A stretch of 16,133 bases of DNA from an uncultured Eubacterium sp. (GTDB taxonomy: Bacteria > Bacillota > Clostridia > Oscillospirales > Acutalibacteraceae). Both the position numbers and the translations under genes were made by a program. Positions 1 through 8,155 of the stretch are shown piece after piece. Positions within the stretch are counted from its first letter, which is position 1. The number at the start of each line of letters is the position of its first letter. The stretch lies in assembly GCA_945980015.1 (NCBI GenBank), contig CAMFQI010000003.1, forward strand, positions 1 through 16,133. The letters run 5' to 3'. A model generated the notes under the pieces. That model did not search any database and had not been told where the DNA came from. It was given only the letters and a program-made list of their open reading frames with translations.

Positions 1-16
1 AAAATTCTCTGTCCAT
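1..16 (-). CDS. Start of a gene running off the left edge (5 codons visible)
   Basis: An ATG reads leftward from base 16 and gives M-D-R-E-F before the window ends. It is preceded by AAGGTG with a 5-base spacer, a good ribosome site, and by a well-placed promoter at 55-83. These two signals are the only support, because the protein itself is out of view and its function cannot be stated. It is divergent from the dehydrogenase gene, an arrangement often seen with regulators, but nothing here shows that it is one. Confidence 0.5.
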
Positions 17-54
17 AGTAACACCTTTTTCAAAATATCATTCAAGTCTATAAA

Positions 55-83
55 ATTATATAATATGTAATTGAAAAATTCAA
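55..83 (-). promoter_or_regulatory. Sigma-A-like promoter for the left-edge gene
   Basis: On the minus strand, TTGAAT (78-83) is followed after exactly 17 bases by TATAAT (55-60). Transcription would start near base 48 and give a leader of about 30 bases before the ATG at 16, enough for the AAGGTG ribosome site. Its -35 box lies next to the -35 box of the opposing promoter, so the two probably compete for RNA polymerase. Confidence 0.6.
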
Positions 84-99
84 CAATAAATGATATATT
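71..99 (+). promoter_or_regulatory. Extended -10 promoter for the dehydrogenase gene
   Basis: TTGAAA (71-76), a 17-base spacer and TATATT (94-99), with TG at 91-92 forming an extended -10. The predicted start of transcription is near 106, 16 bases before the ATG at 122. The possible TTG start at 71 therefore lies inside the -35 box and cannot be used from this promoter. Confidence 0.65.
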
Positions 100-121
100 A
101 TTTTCAGAAAGCGGTGATACG

Positions 122-793
122 ATGAAAAAAGCATTAATAACAGGCGGAGCAACAGGAATAGGCAAAGCAACCGCCATTTTGCTTCAAGAAAACAGCTACG
201 AGGTTTATATTACATACAACAGCACTCTACCCGATTACGAGGTCAACAAGATAAAATGCGATTTGAAAAATCTTGATAGTATTAAAGAAGTATTTGACGA
301 GGTTGGAGATATTGACCTGCTCGTCAACAATGCCGGCGTGTCGCTGATAAAAATGATTAATGATGTAACGCCTGACGATTACGAAGAAGTAACGGCGGTT
401 AACGAAAGAGCCGTTTATTTTGCAAGCAAGCACGCCGCCTTAGGTATGATAAAAAAGCACAGCGGAGCAATAATAAATATAAGCTCAATATGGGGACAAA
501 GCGGTGCGTCGTGTGAAACACTTTACAGTATGACAAAAGCCGGAGTTATAGGGTTTACAAAGGCACTTGCGCAGGAGCTTGCACCAAGCAACATCACGGT
601 AAACTGCATTGCTCCGGGAATAATCGACACAAGAATGAACGATATGTTTGATAAACAAGAATTGATAGACGAGGTTCCGCTTGGCAGGCTGGGTAATCCT
701 GAAGAAATCGCACAGGCTGTACTGTTTCTTGCTGAAAACAGATATATTACAGGGCAGGTTTTGGGCGTAAACGGAGGAATGTGTTCGGCATAG
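122..793 (+). CDS. Short-chain dehydrogenase/reductase, YmfI-like
   Basis: A 223-residue cytoplasmic NAD(P)H-dependent oxidoreductase of the classical SDR family. Visible motifs are the TGGATGIG nucleotide-binding loop near the N-terminus, NNAG in the middle, the catalytic serine in NISSIWG, and YSMTK carrying the catalytic Tyr and Lys. PLGRLGNPEEIA and ITGQVLGVNGG near the C-terminus are FabG-like. The stretch SSIWGQSGASCETLYSM closely resembles what I recall of Bacillus YmfI, which reduces the 5-aminopentanone group on elongation factor P. That assignment is from memory and moderately sure; a general FabG-type reductase is the alternative. No efp gene is nearby. The ATG at 122 is chosen because the upstream TTG at 71 lies in the promoter; GGTGAT just before the ATG can pair with 16S rRNA. 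The gene appears monocistronic and ends at the 925-960 terminator. Confidence 0.85.
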   Translation: MKKALITGGATGIGKATAILLQENSYEVYITYNSTLPDYEVNKIKCDLKNLDSIKEVFDEVGDIDLLVNNAGVSLIKMINDVTPDDYEEVTAVNERAVYFASKHAALGMIKKHSGAIINISSIWGQSGASCETLYSMTKAGVIGFTKALAQELAPSNITVNCIAPGIIDTRMNDMFDKQELIDEVPLGRLGNPEEIAQAVLFLAENRYITGQVLGVNGGMCSA

Positions 794-799
794 CCGACA

Positions 800-880
800 G
801 TGATATCTGCTTCGCAGGTGAAATCGCAAGCGGTGAAATTTTGCAATTTCATTGCAAAGTGAAATACGCCGTTAGCGTGT
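800..880. repeat. Array of four small hairpins separated by GTGAAAT spacers
   Basis: Starting 7 bases after the dehydrogenase stop, the heptamer GTGATAT/GTGAAAT recurs at 800, 818, 833 and 859, with a decayed GTTGA copy at 879. Between the copies lie four different short inverted repeats: CTGC-TTC-GCAG (807-817), CGC-AA-GCG (825-832), TTTGCAA-TTTCA-TTGCAAA (840-858) and ACGC-CGTTA-GCGT (866-878). The spacer is conserved while each stem has its own sequence but stays self-complementary, which suggests selection on structure. No ORF is evident. It would be transcribed as the 3' tail of the dehydrogenase mRNA. Confidence 0.7.
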
Positions 881-924
881 TGAGGTTTGGGTGATTATAG
901 TTTGGGTTTGACAGACGAGAGATA

Positions 925-960
925 AAAAACGAGGGACACCTTGGGGTGTCTCTCGTTTTT
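925..960. terminator. Strong bidirectional intrinsic terminator
   Basis: Arms 925-940 and 945-960 form a 16-pair stem with a single G-U pair and a TTGG loop. The outer part is an A-tract on the left and a T-tract on the right, so the hairpin ends transcription in both directions. It lies between the convergent dehydrogenase and beta-galactosidase genes, 17 bases beyond the lacZ stop. The segment CGAGAGA (916-922) can also pair with 949-955, a weaker alternative. Confidence 0.92.
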
Positions 961-977
961 GTTATTAATGAAAATAA

Positions 978-3900
978 TTATAAAGGTTTGATGAGCAGCG
1001 TGATTTCTTCGCCGGTGAGCTTTGAGCGGCGGTGCTCCTTTGTCGGCGGTGGGCCGCAGGCATTTGAGCCGGCACCGAGGCCGTAGGAATCGAAGTGAAG
1101 AAATGTTGTATTGCACTCCTGCAAATCCTCAATATGCGACGCCTTTGCGCATTGCTGCGAGGTATAATGGTCGGCAGAGAAGGTCATTCTGTTGCCAAGT
1201 GAGGTAAACATAAGTCCGTTTCCGTCGTCATCACTCAGCCTTGCCCAACGGGTCATGCAACGCATCGAGCTTTCCTGCGGACGAATATATTCCTCGTGCA
1301 TATTCTTTACATCAAGACTGTAAATTCCGAGCATTGCGTGTTCCATAAAGTCGGAGGTGTTTTCCCTTTCGCCCAAGCCGTAATACTCAACATTACTGTA
1401 TTTTTTGGGCATTTCAAGAGTAATTCCGAAGCGTGGAGCAAACACAAGATTTTTAGAACGCAGACAACGGGCAGTCAGCTTTATACTGCCGTCGTTATAA
1501 ATCTTATAGGTCATATTAACTCTTGCAATGCATTTTGAAGCGTTGGTTGCAAGGTTATAATCATAAGATATAACAACCTTGTTATCCTCAATTTTATAAG
1601 CGTTCGACGGTGATTTAGGCTTAATGGGATATAGCTTTTCGGTATCAAGGCAAAGTCTTTCCCAATGTCTTGAGTAATTCATATCGTTGTCAATCGGCGC
1701 ACGGTAAACGCTTACGCCGAAGCCGAGTGCATTTCCGAACGGCGCAGAATTAACATACTCGTTTGAATTTTTGCAATAGCTTTCCACCGAGCCTGTTCTT
1801 GTATTAAACACAAGCTCGCCGTTTTTGAAGCGAACTATCAGCTTACGTTCGGAAATATCAACCGTCGGCGGTTCGGTTTCTGTTGAGGTATGAATTTTGA
1901 AGTCGTCGCAAAGGTTAAGCATCTGCTCGCTTGCGACTTCAAAATCGCCGTCAAAATATCTGAAAATTACTGCTTCATCACCCTGTAAATGATTGATGTC
2001 GAGCGTTACATTTTGGGTGCTATGCGGCGAAACATCAAGCGAAAAAGTGCCGCTTTGCTTTTCCTCACCGTCAAGAAGATAGCTCCATTTGACCGTATAA
2101 TCGGCGTTTGTAAAGCATTTGTAATTGAAAAATTCATACTTATCGGTATCAATTTCCCTGCAACGAACAGGGCGGTAGCAGTTTTTCATTTGAAGTGCAC
2201 CGGCGTGAGGCGTTCTGTCGGGGAAGAAAAGACCGTCAACACAAAATGCGCCGTCGTGCTTTTGCTCACCGTGGTCGCCGCCGTAGGTATATTTATATCT
2301 TGCGTTTTCGTCATAAATACTATGGTCTGCAAATTCCCAAATACATCCGCCGAGCATATTATCCGCCTTCAAAAACGCCTTTACATACATTTCAAGCTCG
2401 CCTGCGCCCAAGCCCATTGCGTGAGCATATTCGCACATATAGTACGGCTTTGTGTAATACTTCTTCGGAAGTCCCGAACCCCGTGATATTCTCTTTATCA
2501 ATTCAGGGAACGGATACATCTGCGACACAACATCGTACGCCCAACGCTTTGTACGACAAACGCCCTCGTAATGCACGGGAATATCGGTAAGCTTTTTCAG
2601 TTCATCATAGCAATAATCCTGATTTTTGTAGCCGTGAGCCTCGTTTCCGAGCGACCACATTGTAATCGACGGATGATTGCGGTCACGCTGATACATACGG
2701 TAAACCCTATCCCAATAGCGACTTTGCCACTCGGGATTATGCGAGCACGCACCCGGCTTATGAATTTCGGTTTCACAGCCGTGAGTTTCTATATCGGCTT
2801 CATCAACGACATAAATACCGTATTCGTCGCACAAATCAAGAAAAATCGGGTCGGGAGGATAATGAGAGGTACGAACGCAGTTTACATTGTATTCCTTAAA
2901 AATGCGAACATCCTTTTCCATATCCTCGACTGACATTACGTAGCCTGTTTTCGGGTTTGTATCGTGGTGATTTACACCAAGAAGCTTGATATTTTTGTTA
3001 TTAAATGTAAAGACGTTGCCGGTAATTTTTATATGCTTAAAGCCTATCATACGGCGAACAAGCTGAATTGTCTCACCCTGCTTTGAAAGGGATACAACGA
3101 GCGTATAAAGTTTCGGGTATTCGGCAGACCATTGCTCAACGTCCAACTGAGAAAAGCTGATTTTTTCAATTTGCTTTTCGCTTACATTGACCGACTTTGA
3201 GGCAACAAGGCTTTCGCCGTCAAACAAGGCGGCGCTAAGCTCACATTCATCAACAAGCTTCAGTGACGGCAGAATATCAAGATTATATGTAAGGTCGTTA
3301 TTAAAGGTTGTTTTTGCTTCAAAATCGTAAATACTGTTCTTTTCGTAAATATGAAGAAGCACATCACGGAATATGCCGTTATCCCTGAACATATCCTGAC
3401 ATTCAAGATATGTGCCGTTTGTATATTTATGGTTTACGACAACGAGGTGGTTTTCGCCCTCAACGAGAAATTCGTCAAGCTCGAATTCGGCGGTATTGTG
3501 ACTTCCCTCGCTGTAGCCGACATATCTTGAATTCACAAAAATGTCAAGGCCGCCGGCAACACCCAAAAACGAAATGATATAGTTCTTTTCCAAATCGTCA
3601 ATATTGAAAGTTCTGTGGTAAACTCCGACCGCACAATCAACGGGAATCTCGGGCGGATTGGGTGTAAACTGATACCTTGAGTTTACATAATACGGCTTTT
3701 CATAGCCTGTATGCTGCCATACCGACGGAACGCTCACCTTATCGAAGCAAGCCGTTTCGGTATCGATTTCAAGCGGTAAATCGCTTTCGTGAGGATAGTA
3801 GGCAAAATCCCATTCTCCCGACAAAACAGTAACGCACGAGGAATTATACCTCTCGGTGCGAATATCGGTTTTTGCCATTTGTTCAACCGAGTTAAACGCA

Positions 3901-3983
3901 ATAAAGTACGAACGGGGTTGAAGAACATTGTCCTTGAACACATCAAAATTTTTATAGTTATCGTTTTTTAATCTGAATTTCAT
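978..3983 (-). CDS. lacZ: Beta-galactosidase, glycoside hydrolase family 2
   Basis: A 1001-residue cytoplasmic enzyme, about the length of E. coli LacZ, that hydrolyses terminal beta-galactosides such as lactose. It shows the full LacZ layout: an N-terminal sugar-binding jelly roll (about 40-215), immunoglobulin-like region, TIM barrel (about 325-600), and a second Ig-like region plus the C-terminal small-chain domain. Catalytic features are visible: DIETHG (E399, H401), acid/base E448 in SLGNEAHG, and nucleophile E518 in MCEYAHAMG. The usual MGNGPG after the nucleophile reads MGLGAG here. There is no signal peptide. The ATG lies 18 bases after the mutS2 stop behind a weak AGGT ribosome site, so it is probably cotranscribed with mutS2. 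No lactose permease, repressor or galactose gene is visible. The gene ends at the 925-960 terminator. Confidence 0.95.
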   Translation of the reverse strand: MKFRLKNDNYKNFDVFKDNVLQPRSYFIAFNSVEQMAKTDIRTERYNSSCVTVLSGEWDFAYYPHESDLPLEIDTETACFDKVSVPSVWQHTGYEKPYYVNSRYQFTPNPPEIPVDCAVGVYHRTFNIDDLEKNYIISFLGVAGGLDIFVNSRYVGYSEGSHNTAEFELDEFLVEGENHLVVVNHKYTNGTYLECQDMFRDNGIFRDVLLHIYEKNSIYDFEAKTTFNNDLTYNLDILPSLKLVDECELSAALFDGESLVASKSVNVSEKQIEKISFSQLDVEQWSAEYPKLYTLVVSLSKQGETIQLVRRMIGFKHIKITGNVFTFNNKNIKLLGVNHHDTNPKTGYVMSVEDMEKDVRIFKEYNVNCVRTSHYPPDPIFLDLCDEYGIYVVDEADIETHGCETEIHKPGACSHNPEWQSRYWDRVYRMYQRDRNHPSITMWSLGNEAHGYKNQDYCYDELKKLTDIPVHYEGVCRTKRWAYDVVSQMYPFPELIKRISRGSGLPKKYYTKPYYMCEYAHAMGLGAGELEMYVKAFLKADNMLGGCIWEFADHSIYDENARYKYTYGGDHGEQKHDGAFCVDGLFFPDRTPHAGALQMKNCYRPVRCREIDTDKYEFFNYKCFTNADYTVKWSYLLDGEEKQSGTFSLDVSPHSTQNVTLDINHLQGDEAVIFRYFDGDFEVASEQMLNLCDDFKIHTSTETEPPTVDISERKLIVRFKNGELVFNTRTGSVESYCKNSNEYVNSAPFGNALGFGVSVYRAPIDNDMNYSRHWERLCLDTEKLYPIKPKSPSNAYKIEDNKVVISYDYNLATNASKCIARVNMTYKIYNDGSIKLTARCLRSKNLVFAPRFGITLEMPKKYSNVEYYGLGERENTSDFMEHAMLGIYSLDVKNMHEEYIRPQESSMRCMTRWARLSDDDGNGLMFTSLGNRMTFSADHYTSQQCAKASHIEDLQECNTTFLHFDSYGLGAGSNACGPPPTKEHRRSKLTGEEITLLIKPL

Positions 3984-4001
3984 AGTAATTACCTATAATC
4001 G

Positions 4002-6374
4002 TTATTTTAACTTTGCAATGGTTACGCCGTCCTCACCCTCGCCGTATTTTCCGAGGCGGTATTCGAGGATATTAGGATGATGCTTAAGCTCCTCGGTAAC
4101 GGCTGAGCGCAAAACGCCCATACCCTTTCCGTGAATTATGCGAATTTCGTTTATGCCGTTAAGCACGCATTTGTCAATGAATAATCCGAGATTTCCTAAC
4201 GCCTCGTCAGCGGTCTGTCCTCTTAAATCAAGCTCGGTCTTAACATCGGCGTCTGCTCGTGAGGTTGTTCGGTACAGATTACGCTGAGGTGCAGTCGGCT
4301 TTTTCTTTTTCTTCTCAAGCAAAACGAGGTCGGACATTTTTACCCTCGTTTTGAACATACCTGATTTTACGAGAACATTACTGTTTGAAACCTCCAAAAC
4401 CTCACCCTCGCCAATACCACGAATGAGTACGCTGTCGCCGGCGACAACGCTGCGTGGCAGTTTATAATCCTCGTCCCAATTATCCAAAATTTCCTGAGGA
4501 TTAACAAGGTCGTCCATTTCGCCCATTTGCGTTTTTATTGCACGCCTTGTTTTGCGTGCAAGCTCAGTTGCATTTGACGGCGACTTCATTTCCTTTAACT
4601 TATCAAGCTCAAGCAAAAATTCGCTCGATTTTCTGCGAGCCTGATTAATGAGCTTTTCGGCTTCCTTTTTTGCCTTGTCAAGCTCCTTTGCTTTGAGCGT
4701 TTCGATTTTGTCCTTTTCGCTCTGCGCCTTTGACGCCATTTTTCGAGCCTGCTCGGTAGTCCTTTGAGCGAGTATTTTTTCCTGCTCAAGCTCAAGTCTC
4801 GTTTGCTCAAGCTTATCAAGAACTGCCTCAAAATCACGATTATCGGAGGACACAATTTCTCTTGCGTGATTAATAATCTCCTCGTCTATACCGATACGCA
4901 GAGAAATTGCAAAGGCGTTTGAGCGACCCGGCACGCCGATAAGCAAACGGTAAGTAGGAGAAAGCGTATCAACATCAAACTCACAGCAGCCGTTTATTAC
5001 TCCCGGTGTATCAAGAGCATAAGCCTTCAGCTCGGCATAGTGGGTTGTTGCGGCTATTTTTGCACCCTTATTACGCAATGCCTCGATAATCGAAACGGCA
5101 AGAGCGGCACCCTCGACAGGGTCTGTACCCGCTCCGAGCTCATCAATAAGCACGAGTGTACTGTCGTCCGCCTTATTGAGAATATCGGCAATATTCGTCA
5201 TATGAGATGAAAAGGTTGAAAGGCTTTGCTGAATACTCTGCTCGTCGCCGATATCAACCAAAATCTTATCGAAAACGGAAATTCTGCTGCTTTCAAGTGC
5301 AGGAATAAGCAGACCGCACATAGTCATAAGCGTGAACAGTCCGAGCGTTTTTATTGAAACGGTTTTACCGCCGGTATTCGGTCCCGTAATAACGAGAGTA
5401 TCATATTTTTCGCCGAGGGAAATATCAACCGGCACAACCTTATTTTTGTCGATAAGAGGGTGACGTGCCTGCTTGATGTCGATAATTCCGTCGGTGTTGA
5501 GTATCGGCTTTGTGGCTTTCATCTTATTTGCAAGATGAGCCTTTGCAAAAATCAAATTAAGCTCAACGGCTGAAAGATAGCTGTTTTTTATGCTATCGGC
5601 AAAATTTGCACTTTCGCTCGAAAGCTCAAAGAGAATACGATTTATCTCTTCCCTTTCCCTGCCCTGAAGCATTTTGATATCGTTATTAGCTTCAACAACG
5701 GAGATAGGCTCGATAAACACGGTTGCACCCGAAGACGAGGTATCGTGAACCAATCCCTGAACATTGCCCCTATACTCGCTTTTTACGGGAACAACATATC
5801 TTCCGTCACGCTGGGTAACGATAGCCTCCTGAAGATATTTTGAGTAATGAGCTGAATGGAGCATACCGTCAAGCTTTTCTCTTATTGCCGCAGTCTTAGA
5901 CCTAATTTTTCTGCGAATGTCGTACAGCGTTTCGCTCGCTTTATCCGAAATTTCATCCTCGCTTATGATACAGGACAAAATTCTTTCTTCAAGATATTTG
6001 TTTGTTGTAATGCAATCAAAGAGCAAATCAAGGCTCGTCCTGACTCCCGAGCAATGACCTCGCCATTCATAAAGCACACGCATACTGCGAAGCGTATATG
6101 CAATTTTGAGCAGCTCACCTGCATTAAGCGAGCCGCCTGCCGACGCTCGTGCAAGCGGTCCGTTAACATTATTAAGTCCGCTGAATGAGGGTGCGCCGAA
6201 GCGTGAAATGAGCGACTCGGCGTCCTCGGTTTGATTGAGCATATTGCAAAGAGTTACGAAATCACTGCACGGCTTTATATTCAGTGCAAGCTCGCCGGCA
6301 TCCTCGCAGGAGGTTTCGGCTTTGAGCATTTCGAGAACCTTGTCAAGCTCAAGTGTTTTATAATTCTTTTCCAT
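4002..6374 (-). CDS. mutS2: MutS2 family protein (endonuclease / ribosome-rescue ATPase)
   Basis: A 790-residue protein, the normal length for MutS2. It has a core/lever region (about 1-300) and an ABC-type ATPase with Walker A GPNTGGKT (331-338) and Walker B VLIDELGAGTDP (about 408-419). A long charged coiled coil (about 515-620) is followed by a KOW-like segment and a C-terminal Smr domain (713-790) with LDLR at 715 and HGKG at 748. It lacks the N-terminal mismatch-recognition domain of MutS. Known roles in the family are suppression of homologous recombination and, in Bacillus, splitting of collided ribosomes; which applies here cannot be told. The ATG lies 2 bases after the recO stop with no strong ribosome site, suggesting translational coupling. 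Confidence 0.95.
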   Translation of the reverse strand: MEKNYKTLELDKVLEMLKAETSCEDAGELALNIKPCSDFVTLCNMLNQTEDAESLISRFGAPSFSGLNNVNGPLARASAGGSLNAGELLKIAYTLRSMRVLYEWRGHCSGVRTSLDLLFDCITTNKYLEERILSCIISEDEISDKASETLYDIRRKIRSKTAAIREKLDGMLHSAHYSKYLQEAIVTQRDGRYVVPVKSEYRGNVQGLVHDTSSSGATVFIEPISVVEANNDIKMLQGREREEINRILFELSSESANFADSIKNSYLSAVELNLIFAKAHLANKMKATKPILNTDGIIDIKQARHPLIDKNKVVPVDISLGEKYDTLVITGPNTGGKTVSIKTLGLFTLMTMCGLLIPALESSRISVFDKILVDIGDEQSIQQSLSTFSSHMTNIADILNKADDSTLVLIDELGAGTDPVEGAALAVSIIEALRNKGAKIAATTHYAELKAYALDTPGVINGCCEFDVDTLSPTYRLLIGVPGRSNAFAISLRIGIDEEIINHAREIVSSDNRDFEAVLDKLEQTRLELEQEKILAQRTTEQARKMASKAQSEKDKIETLKAKELDKAKKEAEKLINQARRKSSEFLLELDKLKEMKSPSNATELARKTRRAIKTQMGEMDDLVNPQEILDNWDEDYKLPRSVVAGDSVLIRGIGEGEVLEVSNSNVLVKSGMFKTRVKMSDLVLLEKKKKKPTAPQRNLYRTTSRADADVKTELDLRGQTADEALGNLGLFIDKCVLNGINEIRIIHGKGMGVLRSAVTEELKHHPNILEYRLGKYGEGEDGVTIAKLK

Positions 6375-6376
6375 AG

Positions 6377-7111
6377 TTAAATAATCGCTTTATAAAAATC
6401 CAATGTTGTAAGCCTTCCGTCAATTCGGGAAAGCGTATATTTTTCGGTTATATCGGACAAAATATTCATATTTTCCTCTCCGATATTAAAGGAAAATACC
6501 TTGCCTAAATCACTTAGACAAATATAGCGCATTGCGGTAATTACGCCGAGCGGTGCAGTAAGGGCATTATTTCTAAAGCAATCCTGACAGTAAATGCAGC
6601 CCTCCTGAACATCAAAATACATTACTTCACTTTCGTATGTACCGCAACGATAACATGCGAGTAGGTTGGGCATATAGCCGCCCAAAGCAAGCATACGAAG
6701 CTCTACCACCGACTTTATCAGCTTATGGCTTTTTTTACCCTTGCAAAGCAGATGAAGTGCATTGAGCAAAAGGCGAAGAGTATCGGGCGCAGGCTGTTCC
6801 TCGGCACATAAAAAATACGCAAGCTGAACAAAATACTGCGCAAGCGACAGGGCGTTTATATCCTTTCTTAAATCAAAAAACACCTCGTTTGCGACAGCGT
6901 TATCAACAACATAAGCCTCCCTGCTTCTGTAAAGCGTAAATTCACTGTAGGCAAAAAGTGAGGTTGCACTGACATTATGGCTTTTTATACTTTTCGCTCT
7001 GCGCACAAACGCCTTTACAAGTCCGTAATCGGCAGTTAAGAGAGTAACAAGTCTGTCACTCTCTCCAACCGTCTGTTCCCTTATCACAAGCCCCTGCGTT
7101 TTCGTTTGCAT
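6377..7111 (-). CDS. recO: DNA repair protein RecO
   Basis: A 244-residue protein that in the RecFOR pathway loads RecA onto SSB-coated DNA. The N-terminal OB-fold carries GLVIREQTVGESDRLVTLLT. The helical C-terminal part has the zinc-site cysteines C153, C156, C172, C175 and C178 and ends with LTTLDFYK. The ATG at 7111 is chosen because QTKTQGLVIRE is the normal family N-terminus. An in-frame ATG at 7204 would add 31 unrelated residues and overlap almost all of yqzL. From 7111 the gene still overlaps yqzL by 56 bases in another frame, with GAGG 12 bases upstream as a somewhat distant ribosome site. The mutS2 ATG follows 2 bases after its stop. Confidence 0.93.
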   Translation of the reverse strand: MQTKTQGLVIREQTVGESDRLVTLLTADYGLVKAFVRRAKSIKSHNVSATSLFAYSEFTLYRSREAYVVDNAVANEVFFDLRKDINALSLAQYFVQLAYFLCAEEQPAPDTLRLLLNALHLLCKGKKSHKLIKSVVELRMLALGGYMPNLLACYRCGTYESEVMYFDVQEGCIYCQDCFRNNALTAPLGVITAMRYICLSDLGKVFSFNIGEENMNILSDITEKYTLSRIDGRLTTLDFYKAII

Positions 7112-7211
7112 CTGTCTGTGTAACCTCGTTTTGTTTATTATCAAATCTGTATTTGAGATAATCCGATACCGATCCTGTTTGAATAAATCTCGACCACAAT
7201 TCATCCTGCAT
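7056..7211 (-). CDS. yqzL: YqzL-like small protein
   Basis: A 51-residue ORF that begins MQDELWSRFIQTGSVSDYLK. The W-x-x-F-x-x-TG-x-x-x-x-YL pattern matches what I recall of the small Firmicutes YqzL family (about 45-50 residues, function unknown). That family typically sits between era and recO, exactly the position here. The ribosome site AAGGGTGAT lies a few bases upstream and is better than that of recO. The C-terminal half is polar and acidic, without recognisable motifs. Its last 56 bases overlap the recO start in a different frame, so translation of the two may be coupled. The 53-base gap to era holds no terminator. Confidence 0.75.
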   Translation of the reverse strand: MQDELWSRFIQTGSVSDYLKYRFDNKQNEVTQTDANENAGACDKGTDGWRE

Positions 7212-7264
7212 AGCTATCACCCTTTTTAGTTTAGCCTATGAGAACGAATAAAATTTGTTCCAAA

Positions 7265-8152
7265 TTAATCCAAGCCGAAATTATGAATTAATCCCTCTCG
7301 GTTGCGCCAATCCTCCTTGACCTTAACCCAGGTTTGAAGATTAACCTTTATTCCGAAAAAGCTTTCTAAATCCTGACGGGCAAAGGTGCTGATTCTTTTA
7401 AGCATTGCACCCTTTTTCCCGATTACCATACCCTTATGGCTTTCTTTTTCGCAGTAGATAATCGCCTCAATATCAAGCAAATCCTTATCGTCACGCTCTC
7501 TCATTTTTTCGATAGAAACGGCGATACCGTGCGGAATTTCCTTGTCCATTAGTCTTAGTATTTTTTCACGGATAATCTCACCTGCAAGCACTCTTTCGGG
7601 CTGGTCGGTCAATGTGTCGTCCGGGAAAAAGTGAGGACCTTCAACAGCAAGCTTTTTCAGTTCCTCTAATACATCGGCAACATTTTCGCCGCTCGAAGCA
7701 CAAACGGGAACGACTGCCTCAAAGTCATATAATTTGTCCAATTCGACAATTCTTTTGAGCAGCTCCTCCTTGTCGGAGAGCATATCAATCTTGTTTATTG
7801 CAAGTATTACAGGTAGCTTAAGCTTTTTGAATTTTTCCAAAAGCTCGTATTCGCCCTTTTTCACTTCGCCCTTTGCTTCAACAACAAACAAGCAGGCGTC
7901 TACACCGCCGATTGAATCACCGACTGCCTGATTCATTTTTTCGCCGAGCTTATTATGGGGCTTATGATAGCCGGGTGTGTCGGTAAAAACAAGCTGCGTT
8001 TCACCCTCGGTCAAAACGCCCATAATCTTTGTTCTCGTTGTCTGCGGTTTTGAAGAAACAATAGCAATCTTTGTGCCGAGCATTTGATTAAGCAATGAGG
8101 ATTTGCCGACATTCGGACAACCAACTATTGCTATGAAAGCGGTTTTTGTCAT
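7265..8152 (-). CDS. era: GTPase Era
   Basis: A 295-residue GTPase that binds the 3' end of 16S rRNA and helps assemble and mature the 30S subunit. G motifs are in order: GCPNVGKS (11-18), the SKPQTTR effector region (34-40), DTPG (58-61), NKID (120-123) and SSGEN (about 153). The C-terminal KH domain carries GMVIGKKGAMLK (241-252). Length and layout are standard. Its ribosome site GGGAG (8161-8165) lies inside the end of ybeY, 8 bases from the ATG, and only 3 bases separate the genes. Era and YbeY act on the same 16S 3' end, which explains the coupling. Confidence 0.97.
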   Translation of the reverse strand: MTKTAFIAIVGCPNVGKSSLLNQMLGTKIAIVSSKPQTTRTKIMGVLTEGETQLVFTDTPGYHKPHNKLGEKMNQAVGDSIGGVDACLFVVEAKGEVKKGEYELLEKFKKLKLPVILAINKIDMLSDKEELLKRIVELDKLYDFEAVVPVCASSGENVADVLEELKKLAVEGPHFFPDDTLTDQPERVLAGEIIREKILRLMDKEIPHGIAVSIEKMRERDDKDLLDIEAIIYCEKESHKGMVIGKKGAMLKRISTFARQDLESFFGIKVNLQTWVKVKEDWRNREGLIHNFGLD

Positions 8153-8155
8153 ACA

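Noticed and set aside
71-121. TTG start at 71 for the dehydrogenase
   Set aside because: It lies in the predicted -35 box and would add residues before the standard SDR N-terminus KKALITGG.
800-880. CRISPR array
   Set aside because: The repeated unit is only 7 bases, the intervals vary from 8 to 19 bases, and every interval is an inverted repeat rather than a unique spacer.
916-960. Antiterminator/attenuator formed by CGAGAGA (916-922)
   Set aside because: The alternative 7-pair helix is far weaker than the 16-pair terminator stem and follows the gene instead of leading one, so regulation is unlikely.
1989-2933. Overlapping plus-strand frames inside lacZ
   Set aside because: They are antisense to an intact LacZ with all catalytic motifs, and no family or ribosome site supports them.
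6377-7204. Longer recO start at the ATG at 7204
   Set aside because: The extra 31 residues are unlike any RecO N-terminus as I know it, and they lie over the better-supported yqzL frame. The family start QTKTQGLVIRE begins at 7111.
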